Shown here: positions 1 to 8,617 of the stretch, one piece after another
How positions within the stretch are numbered: position 1 is the stretch's first letter
How the letters are laid out: every line of letters begins with the position of its first letter
Assembly: GCA_017940705.1 (NCBI GenBank)
Contig: JAGAYB010000071.1
Span: 1-14,519, forward strand
Origin: Selenomonas sp.
GTDB taxonomy: Bacteria; Bacillota_C; Negativicutes; Selenomonadales; Selenomonadaceae
Direction of reading: 5' to 3'
DNA: 14,519 nt
Translations under genes and position numbers: made by a program
The notes under the pieces: generated by a model
Seen by the model: only the letters and a program-made list of their open reading frames with translations
Databases searched by the model: none
What the model was told of the DNA's origin: nothing

Positions 1-296
1 GCCAGAATCTCACTGCCGGCAATGGCATTGGCCTTGCCGTTGGCATTTAATTTTTTAAAGGTGGTATCATAGACAGCCAGCGATGTAAGGCCGGCTTCCT
101 TGGCTTTGGCCAGCACGGTTTCTGCCGGCAGGCCTTCCCTGTCGGCCAGCTCCAGCAAATCCTCATAGTTGGTTGCCAGATCCACCCGGCGGCTGTTCTC
201 TTCAACGGTGTGCCTTGCCATGCTGATCCAGCCGGCAGCCAGCAGCCCGATGACTATGACCAAAATAAGTCCCTTATTGTACTTAAAATCCTTCAT
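1..296 (-). CDS. DUF5693 family membrane-anchored protein (N-terminal part, runs off the window)
   Basis: Only the first 98 codons are visible; the rest lies beyond position 1. The start is the ATG at 294-296, 15 bases after the stop of the upstream gene, with an AAGGTG ribosome binding site that overlaps that stop. The protein starts MKDFKYNKGLILVIVIGLL, giving one hydrophobic segment at about residues 9-26, probably a signal anchor. A soluble part with the pattern LADREGLP...KAKEAGLTSLAVYDTT follows, which I recognise as the beginning of the DUF5693 family of Firmicutes. The family has no established biochemical function that I know of; members often sit near cell-surface polysaccharide genes such as csaB, but that part is not in the window. 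The short gap to the DUF2993 gene suggests co-transcription and a role in the cell envelope (inference). Confidence 0.72.
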   Translation of the reverse strand, partial: MKDFKYNKGLILVIVIGLLAAGWISMARHTVEENSRRVDLATNYEDLLELADREGLPAETVLAKAKEAGLTSLAVYDTTFKKLNANGKANAIAGSEIL

Positions 297-311
297 TATC
301 TCTTTTTCACC

Positions 312-1007
312 TTATTCCACATTATCCCGTTTAGCCGTAATCACGATGGCGCCATCTGTCTGCTGCACATCGCTTATCTGCAGCCCCATGGGCAGCCTGC
401 CCGGCGGTGCCAGCTGAATATTGCCAAACATATCCCCGAGCCTTGCGGTGCCGATACGGCTGTTCCTTAAGGCCAGATGCGTCATTTGGAAATACAGGGA
501 GCCATTATCTTCAATGACATTGCCTGCCAGCTCTACAGCGACTTCCCGGCCCATGATTTTGGTGTTGGCTGTTGCCAGCACCCCTGTGGGCGAGATTTCC
601 ACCTGTACGTTTTCCACCTTTTCCAGCTTACGGGTCAGAACATCCTGCAGGTTTTCCTCGTCAACCACGCCTTTTAAGACCAGCTTATCAGCGGATTGCA
701 GCGCAACTTTGCCGGCCCGCAGCAGATCCGGCAGGTGCAGGCGTATATTTTCCCCTTCCAGACTGAGTTCCCGGAAGTATACATGTCCGACCTTGGCCTG
801 ATGTGCCACTGCGTGCAGATGCTGCACCTCACCAAAAACCAGCAGGATTCCCGGACGGCTGTCCGCCGCCACCTGAGCATCACTGGTTTCCAGCCGCTGG
901 TTCATCCGGGTCTGCAATGTTTCCCTTGCCAGCCATGGCAGAACCGTCTCACTAAACACGATTATTATTATGAATAAAGCGCCTAGAATAGTCAAGCCCT
1001 TTCGCAA
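312..1007 (-). CDS. DUF2993 / LmeA-like lipid-binding protein, membrane anchored
   Basis: The protein has 231 residues and one N-terminal hydrophobic segment (about residues 6-25), then a mostly beta-rich extracytoplasmic domain with repeated patterns such as FRELSLEGENIRL, KLVLKGVVDEENL and VQVEISPTGVLATANTKI. This matches the DUF2993 (LmeA) fold. Mycobacterial LmeA binds phospholipid and acts in envelope lipoglycan synthesis; the role in this organism is unknown. The start is a TTG at 1005-1007. The next in-frame ATG (residue 35) would delete the membrane anchor, and a strong purine-rich ribosome binding site lies just before the TTG, so I prefer TTG. It lies 67 bases downstream of prfB behind a probable terminator and 15 bases before a DUF5693 gene. 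The neighbours suggest a small envelope operon fed by readthrough from secA-prfB or by its own unseen promoter. Confidence 0.75.
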   Translation of the reverse strand: MRKGLTILGALFIIIIVFSETVLPWLARETLQTRMNQRLETSDAQVAADSRPGILLVFGEVQHLHAVAHQAKVGHVYFRELSLEGENIRLHLPDLLRAGKVALQSADKLVLKGVVDEENLQDVLTRKLEKVENVQVEISPTGVLATANTKIMGREVAVELAGNVIEDNGSLYFQMTHLALRNSRIGTARLGDMFGNIQLAPPGRLPMGLQISDVQQTDGAIVITAKRDNVE

Positions 1008-1010
1008 AAT

Positions 1011-1020
1011 CCCTTCCCCT
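1011..1020 (-). promoter_or_regulatory. Ribosome binding site supporting a TTG start
   Basis: On the minus strand this reads AGGGGAAGGG. The AGGGG part lies 8 bases before the TTG at 1005-1007. It decides the start of the DUF2993 gene in favour of TTG over the internal ATG at residue 35. Confidence 0.6.
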
Positions 1021-1024
1021 TCCT

Positions 1025-1063
1025 AAACAAGGAAAGAGTCAGGAGCTTTTTGCATCCTGACTC
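1025..1063 (-). terminator. Probable rho-independent terminator or attenuator after prfB
   Basis: A perfect 9-bp inverted repeat, GAGTCAGGA (minus strand 1063-1055) and TCCTGACTC (1044-1036), encloses a 10-base loop. It is followed on the minus strand by the T-rich run TTTCCTTGTTT. It starts 11 bases after the prfB stop. The T-run is interrupted by C and G, so termination may be partial, letting some transcripts reach the DUF2993 and DUF5693 genes. Confidence 0.6.
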
Positions 1064-1074
1064 CATACATTTCA

Positions 1075-2181
1075 TCAAATTTCGTGATTGGCCTTGGCAC
1101 TGAGGAACGCCCTGATAAAGGGGTCTATATCCCCGTCCATCACAGCCTGTACATTGCCCGTTTCCGCACTTGTGCGATGGTCTTTGACCATCGTATAGGG
1201 CTGGAACACATAGGAGCGAATCTGACTGCCCCACTCAATGTTCTGCTGGTCGCCTTCCAGCTTGGCAAGCTCAGCTTCCTTCTTCTCCATTTCCAGCTCA
1301 AAGAGCTTAGCGCGCAACATTTTAAGACACTGCTCGCGGTTCTGCAGCTGGGAACGCTCGTTCTGGCACTGCACCACGATGCCCGTGGGCTCATGGGTCA
1401 TGCGCACAGCCGAAGAGGTCTTGTTGATGTGCTGACCGCCGGCGCCGGAGGCGCGGTAGGTGTCAACGCGGACATCGGCCATATTGATGTCAACTTCCAC
1501 CGCATCATCTATTTCCGGCATGATATCACAGGCCGAGAATGATGTATGGCGGCGGGCATTGGCATCAAAGGGCGAGATACGCACCAGACGGTGTACGCCC
1601 TTCTCGGATTTCAGGAAGCCATAGGCATTATGTCCCTTGATAAAAAGCGTAGCGGATTTTACGCCGGCTTCATCGCCGGGGAGCAAATCTGCCGTTTCCA
1701 CGGTAAAACCATGGCGCTCTGCCCAGCGGCCGTACATGCGCAGCAGCATCTGCGTCCAGTCCTGAGCCTCGGTACCGCCGGCACCGGCATGCAGCGTCAA
1801 AATGGCATTATTGCCGTCATAGGGCCCGGAGAGCAGCACTTCCAGCTGCAGGGCTTCAAGGCCTTCCGCTACTTCATCCAGGGCAGCCTTTACATCCTCT
1901 TCCATGGACTGGTCATCTTCTTCCAGCCCCATTTCCAGCAAGGTTTCTGCGTCCTCGTGTTTGCCCACCAGTTCTTTATACTTATCCACGCCGGATTTTA
2001 AATCTGCCAGTTCCTGATTGATTTTTTGCGCGGCTTCCGCATCATCCCAAAAGGTGGGTTCCCCCATCTTATATTCGAGTTCGGCGATTTTTTCTTCCTT
2101 CACGGGAATTTCCAAAGAATTTCCCATGTTGTCAAGTTTTTCCTTGAGTTCGCCTACCCGGGGTTTTAAATCTTCTAACAT
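1075..2181 (-). CDS. prfB: Peptide chain release factor 2 (RF2)
   Basis: RF2 ends translation at UGA and UAA codons by triggering hydrolysis of peptidyl-tRNA on the ribosome. The 368-residue product is of normal length. The codon-recognition tripeptide SPF is at residues 203-205, and the catalytic GGQ loop is at 248-250 in the context RASGAGGQHINKT, with Ala at the residue that is Thr246 in E. coli K-12. The start is the ATG at 2179-2181, preceded by AAGGA. The frame is open from this ATG to the end: where many bacteria have the autoregulatory CTT-TGA-C frameshift site, near codon 25, this gene reads TCT TTG GAA in frame. Expression is therefore not controlled by the usual +1 frameshift. It follows secA by 23 bases, the common Firmicutes secA-prfB arrangement, so the two are very likely co-transcribed. 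Confidence 0.97.
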   Translation of the reverse strand: MLEDLKPRVGELKEKLDNMGNSLEIPVKEEKIAELEYKMGEPTFWDDAEAAQKINQELADLKSGVDKYKELVGKHEDAETLLEMGLEEDDQSMEEDVKAALDEVAEGLEALQLEVLLSGPYDGNNAILTLHAGAGGTEAQDWTQMLLRMYGRWAERHGFTVETADLLPGDEAGVKSATLFIKGHNAYGFLKSEKGVHRLVRISPFDANARRHTSFSACDIMPEIDDAVEVDINMADVRVDTYRASGAGGQHINKTSSAVRMTHEPTGIVVQCQNERSQLQNREQCLKMLRAKLFELEMEKKEAELAKLEGDQQNIEWGSQIRSYVFQPYTMVKDHRTSAETGNVQAVMDGDIDPFIRAFLSAKANHEI

Positions 2182-2204
2182 GTTTTCCTTTCACACCTCA
2201 TTCA

Positions 2205-4799
<2,595 letters not shown>

Positions 4800-4808
4800 A
4801 CAAATCCA

Positions 4809-4813
4809 CTCCT
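4809..4813 (-). promoter_or_regulatory. Ribosome binding site for the secA TTG start
   Basis: AGGAG on the minus strand, 9 bases before the TTG at 4797-4799. Together with the in-frame TAG just upstream it fixes the secA start. Confidence 0.65.
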
Positions 4814-4837
4814 ATCTATAATTTAAATCACTTTACA

Positions 4838-4866
4838 ATATTAGCAAAGACCGCCCCATAAGTCAA
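4838..4866 (-). promoter_or_regulatory. Sigma-A type promoter of the secA-prfB operon
   Basis: On the minus strand TTGACT (4866-4861) is followed after exactly 17 bases by TAATAT (4843-4838). These match the -35 and -10 consensus at 5/6 each with ideal spacing. Transcription would start near 4830, giving a leader of about 30 bases with no obvious secretion-responsive structure. Confidence 0.8.
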
Positions 4867-4886
4867 TGTTGCACAAATTCCGCCGC

Positions 4887-4912
4887 TAAGAGAGGATTTT
4901 CCCCGCCGGTGT
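4887..4912 (+). promoter_or_regulatory. Candidate sigma-28 (motility) promoter upstream of the cheB-like gene
   Basis: TAAG (4887-4890), 14 bases, then GCCGGTGT (4905-4912) resembles the Bacillus SigD/FliA pattern TAAA-N14-16-GCCGATAT, with 3/4 and 6/8 matches. The start site would be near 4919. This is weak and rests on pattern only. A separate perfect TATAAT at 4926-4931 is also present but has no recognisable -35 box 16-18 bases upstream. Confidence 0.25.
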
Positions 4913-4954
4913 AGTATAAGTATATTATAATGAGATTTACAAACGGAGGAGCTT

Positions 4955-6082
4955 ATGCAAGATTTAAGAGTTTTTGCCATTGACAACTCCATACTCTTCC
5001 AAAAGGCCCTGGTGGACGAGCTGGACAAACGGCTCCCCGGCGGCAGTCAGATTGAACATACGGCCATGCCGACAGAGGCATTAAACAAGCTGGCCTCGTT
5101 TAAGCCCAATGTCATCGTGCTCAATTTCGCTCTGGGTTCGCTGCTGGTAAATCAGGAAAAATTTTTGCCGATGCTGGTGAAAAAGTATCCTTCCATTCCC
5201 ATCATTGCCTACGGCATCATGGAAAGCGCTCAGAATTCAGCCAGGGTGCTGGGTGCGGCCTGCTATCTTAAAAAGCCCAGCGCCGGACAGCCGGCGAATG
5301 GCTTTTATGATAAGCTGATTCACACCATTCTGGATTTGCAGGGCAAGGCAGGACCAGCCGCGGCGCCTTCGCCGCCAACTGAGTCAAGACCTGCGCCGGC
5401 TGCCGCAAGACCCAGCGCACCGGCTCCCACTATCCGGCCGGCGCCGGTGCCGCCCCGTGTCCAGACTCCTGCGGCAGCACCGGCACCTGATTACAGTGCC
5501 CTGCGCAGCAGCAGCGGCATAGACCTCATCGCCATGGGTGCTTCCACCGGCGGTACCGAGGCGCTTACCGCCGTCATCACCAAGCTGCGGCCGCCGCTGC
5601 CGGGCATCGTGATTGTCCAGCACATACCGCCCATGTTCTCCAAGCTCTTTGCCGAGCGTCTCAACACTGAATGCCGGCTGACCGTCAAGGAGGCCGCCAG
5701 CGGCGACATCGTACTGCCCAATCACGTCTACATCGCTCCGGGTGCCAAACACATGACCATCTCCCGTACGGGCAGCCATTATACGCTGGAATGTCAGCCG
5801 GGACCGCCGGTACACAGCGTCTGTCCTTCCGTAGATGTGCTGTTTGACAGTGTGGCCGCAGTCGCCGGCAGCCGCGCCATGGGGGTAATCCTCACGGGCA
5901 TCGGCAAGGACGGCGCCGCCGGTCTTCTCAAAATGCGGCGAAAGGGCTCGCCCACCATCGGTCAGGACGAAGCGACGTCCACCGTCTACGGCATGCCCAA
6001 GACAGCCTTTGACATGGGTGCAGTGCAGCAGCAGCTGCCCCTGCTGAGTATTCCCGAAGCAATTCACAAAATCGCTAAATGA
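4955..6082 (+). CDS. CheB-type protein-glutamate methylesterase with a degenerate receiver domain
   Basis: CheB enzymes remove methyl groups from chemoreceptor glutamates and deamidate glutamines, tuning sensory adaptation. The C-terminal methylesterase domain (about residues 187-375) has the full triad: Ser197 in GASTGG, His223 in VQHIPP and Asp319 in TGIGKDG, plus the conserved DEATSTVYGMPK. The N-terminal domain (about 1-130) aligns with CheB receivers (RVFAIDNS, FKPNVIVLNF, LKKPS), but the phosphoacceptor Asp is Asn57, the second metal-binding acid is Asn11 and the switch Ser/Thr is Gly87. Only Asp10 and Lys107 remain. A Pro/Ala-rich linker joins the domains (about 131-179). The start is ATG after GGAGG. 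The gene is first in an operon, 16 bases before a permease-kinase fusion. It is unlikely to be activated by phosphotransfer from CheA; how it is controlled is unknown. I give no symbol because a canonical cheB may exist elsewhere. Confidence 0.9.
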   Translation: MQDLRVFAIDNSILFQKALVDELDKRLPGGSQIEHTAMPTEALNKLASFKPNVIVLNFALGSLLVNQEKFLPMLVKKYPSIPIIAYGIMESAQNSARVLGAACYLKKPSAGQPANGFYDKLIHTILDLQGKAGPAAAPSPPTESRPAPAAARPSAPAPTIRPAPVPPRVQTPAAAPAPDYSALRSSSGIDLIAMGASTGGTEALTAVITKLRPPLPGIVIVQHIPPMFSKLFAERLNTECRLTVKEAASGDIVLPNHVYIAPGAKHMTISRTGSHYTLECQPGPPVHSVCPSVDVLFDSVAAVAGSRAMGVILTGIGKDGAAGLLKMRRKGSPTIGQDEATSTVYGMPKTAFDMGAVQQQLPLLSIPEAIHKIAK

Positions 6083-6098
6083 TAAAAGGAGCATTGCC

Positions 6099-8600
6099 AT
6101 GAATACATCTAAAACCTTGGGAGGAAGAGCTAAAGCCAGCCTGCTTTCCCCGCTGAATGTCTGGGGGCTGTCTCTGGGCTGTGCGGTTGGCTGGGGAGCC
6201 TTTATGGTACCTGCCAATCTCTTCATTACCACAGCCGGACCCGTGGGCACCATGATAGCAATGGCCATCAGTACCCTGCTGCTGCTGGTCATCGGTGCGA
6301 ATTTCTGCTATCTGGCCGAAAAGTATCAGGACAACGGCGGCATCGTGGCCTATACGCGCAACATCTTAGGGCACGACCACGCTTTTCTGGCTGCCTGGAT
6401 ACTCATTATCGCCTATCTTTCCATCCTCTGGGCCAATGCCACGGCCAATGTCCTGCTGGCCCGGTTCCTGCTCGGCGATATTTTCTCGTGGGGGTATCTC
6501 TACACCATCGCCGACTTTGATATCTACTTCGGTGAGGTTGCCGCCACCTGGCTGGTCATCGTGGCTTTTGGCCTGTTCTCCGCTTACGGCGGCAGTCTCA
6601 AAAAACACCTGAACACCCTCTTTGCCGTAGTTTTCTTCCTCTCCGTGGTGCTGCTGTTTGCCGCGCTGCTTAAAGAATCCGGCACACAGGGCTTTGCGCC
6701 CCCCTTCCAGCTCTACACCTCGCCTGTCATGCAGGTCTTTTCTATGGTAATGCTGGCACCATGGATGTTCTTCGGCTTTGAAGCCGTCACCCATGCCTGT
6801 GATGATTTTGCCTTCCCCTCCCATAAGCTCTTTCCTATCATCGCAGCGGCAGTGCTGGCCGGCGGCATCATCTATGTCCTGCTGGCAGCCATGGCCGTCA
6901 TGGCGGTGCCGCAGGAATATCCTTCATGGATTGCCTATATGGCGGCTCGTCCCGACCTTGAAGGACTGGTCGGACTGCCCGTGTTCCATAGCGTGTACAT
7001 GGCCTTTGGCACTGAGGGGCTGGCCTTTCTCTGCCTTTCCATTGCCACGGCCATCATGACCAGCCTGCTGGGACTTTACCGTACCACAGCCTACCTTTTG
7101 CAGTTCATGGGACGCGGTGAAATCCTGCCCCCGTGGTTTACCAGATGCGCCGCCGACGAAACGCCGCGCAATGCCATCATTTTTGTCATGCTTGTCTCCC
7201 TGTTTATCCCCCTGCTGGGCCGGGTGTCCATCGTCTGGCTCTGCGATGTCATCACCGTCGTAGGCTCGGTGGCCTACGGCTACGCCTCCGTCTGCGCGTA
7301 CAAGACAGCCGCACAGGAAGGAAATTCCCTGCGGAAAAATATGGGGCTTATCGGCCTTGGCATCTCCGTACTCTTCTTCTTCTGCCCCATGATTCCCGGC
7401 CTGCTGCTGGGCAGCAGTCTGGCCACGGAATCCTACCTCATGCTCTCTGTCTGGAGTATTTTAGGCTTTGCCTATTACTGGTACGCCTTCAAGACGGATT
7501 TGCACAACCGCTTCGGTCACAGCACTACCATGTGCATCATGATTCTGTTCCTCAATTTCTTTTCGACCAGTCTCTGGCTGCGGCAGGTCATGACCAAGCA
7601 AATCGGGCTGGCGGTCAACGGCTCAGAAAATATCACCTACAGCAGCATCGTCAGCAACAGCGTCGTGCAGCTGGTCATGATTTCCATCGTCCTGCTGCTG
7701 ATGGCCGATATCTTCATCACGCTGAAACGCCGCGAACGGAAAATGGTAGCCGCCCGTATGCAGCAGCATGAAATCAACGAGGCCAAAAATATCTTTTTGG
7801 GCAATCTTTCCCATGACCTCCGCATTCCGATGGAGACCGCCCAGACCTCGGTACATCAGGCGCTGGAAAACTGCTCCGTCTGCGCTGTCTGCACCGAGGC
7901 CAGCTGCCCCCAGCGCGTGCCCGACCGCCTGTCTAACGCTCTGGGGCAGCTCGATGTCCATAGCCAGCACCTGCTGGAGCTCATCGGCAAAATGCTCGAC
8001 AATAAGAGTATAGAAATGAGCGGCGGCAAAGGAAACAACAGCGAAACGGGCAGCATTGAAATGGGCAAAATCCGCCTTGACCTTGCGCCTGTGGATTTGC
8101 GCCATACCTTCCAGCGTATCAAGGACATCTTCGCCCTGCAAATGCAGGAGAAGAACATCTTCTTTGAAGTGTACCCCATTGATCTGCCCCATCCTTTGGT
8201 AGTGACAGATAATATCCGGCTGGAACGGCTCCTCATCAACCTCGTCAGCAATGCCTGTGAGTTCACGCCTGCCGGCGGCGGCGTGATGGTGACGCTGCTG
8301 GAAACCAAGCCCGGCACAGTCAGCCGGCAGGGCAGCGAAATGCCCGGCGCCGTCTATGAAATCCATATCCATGACACCGGCGCCACGATGCCGCCGGCTA
8401 TCGTATCCCACCTGTCAGAACCATTTGACTCGGAGGTTTCCGGCCTTGGCGGTCTCTACATCGCCAAGGGGCTGGCCTTCCTGCTGGGCGGCCGCATCAG
8501 CGTCGCTGCCTCTCAGGGACAGGGCAAGGAACTTATCGTCACCCTGCCCCTCCCCTGGTCACTTTCTCAGACTGACAGCGAAACAGACGCTGCTAAGTAA
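6099..8600 (+). CDS. APC-superfamily amino-acid permease fused to a histidine kinase (copy 1)
   Basis: The protein has 833 residues. Residues 1 to about 465 are a polytopic membrane domain with about 12 hydrophobic segments. Its first helix carries GCAVGWGAFMVP and its sixth PWMFFGFEAV, which correspond to the substrate-binding unwound helices (GSGIF and GFE types) of APC amino-acid transporters. Two more helices (477-494 and 522-540) enclose a short loop of about 27 residues. The kinase begins after a short basic linker, with no HAMP or PAS domain: H-box LSHDLRIP with His572, N-box LINLVSNACEFTP with Asn718, G1 box HDTGAT with Asp759 and Gly761 (second Gly is Thr), and G2-like SGLGGLYIAK. 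A CSVCAVCTEASCP cluster at 592-604 lies in the dimerisation region. RBS AAGGAG is well spaced. It probably senses, and perhaps transports, an amino acid or related solute; substrate and partner are unknown. Confidence 0.85.
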   Translation: MNTSKTLGGRAKASLLSPLNVWGLSLGCAVGWGAFMVPANLFITTAGPVGTMIAMAISTLLLLVIGANFCYLAEKYQDNGGIVAYTRNILGHDHAFLAAWILIIAYLSILWANATANVLLARFLLGDIFSWGYLYTIADFDIYFGEVAATWLVIVAFGLFSAYGGSLKKHLNTLFAVVFFLSVVLLFAALLKESGTQGFAPPFQLYTSPVMQVFSMVMLAPWMFFGFEAVTHACDDFAFPSHKLFPIIAAAVLAGGIIYVLLAAMAVMAVPQEYPSWIAYMAARPDLEGLVGLPVFHSVYMAFGTEGLAFLCLSIATAIMTSLLGLYRTTAYLLQFMGRGEILPPWFTRCAADETPRNAIIFVMLVSLFIPLLGRVSIVWLCDVITVVGSVAYGYASVCAYKTAAQEGNSLRKNMGLIGLGISVLFFFCPMIPGLLLGSSLATESYLMLSVWSILGFAYYWYAFKTDLHNRFGHSTTMCIMILFLNFFSTSLWLRQVMTKQIGLAVNGSENITYSSIVSNSVVQLVMISIVLLLMADIFITLKRRERKMVAARMQQHEINEAKNIFLGNLSHDLRIPMETAQTSVHQALENCSVCAVCTEASCPQRVPDRLSNALGQLDVHSQHLLELIGKMLDNKSIEMSGGKGNNSETGSIEMGKIRLDLAPVDLRHTFQRIKDIFALQMQEKNIFFEVYPIDLPHPLVVTDNIRLERLLINLVSNACEFTPAGGGVMVTLLETKPGTVSRQGSEMPGAVYEIHIHDTGATMPPAIVSHLSEPFDSEVSGLGGLYIAKGLAFLLGGRISVAASQGQGKELIVTLPLPWSLSQTDSETDAAK

Positions 8601-8604
8601 CAGA

Positions 8605-8609
8605 AGGAG
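8605..8609 (+). promoter_or_regulatory. Ribosome binding site deciding the start of the second fusion gene
   Basis: AGGAG lies 8 bases before the ATG at 8618 but only 2 bases before an in-frame GTG at 8612. The ATG is therefore the better start, and it gives MNTP..., matching the MNTS... beginning of the first paralogue. Confidence 0.65.
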
Positions 8610-8617
8610 ATGTGCTT

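Noticed and set aside
4926..4931. A perfect TATAAT as a sigma-A -10 box for the cheB-like gene.
   Set aside because: The stretch 16-18 bases upstream is GC-rich (ccgccg) with no -35 likeness, and there is no TG extension. I keep it only as a possibility in the regulatory entry.
5384..6292. A 302-codon open frame on the minus strand opposite the cheB-like gene and the start of the first fusion.
   Set aside because: It is an antisense shadow over two genes with strong family motifs and proper ribosome binding sites.
8612..8617. An upstream GTG as the start of the second fusion gene.
   Set aside because: It is only 2 bases from the AGGAG; the ATG at 8618 has ideal spacing and matches the N-terminus of the paralogue.
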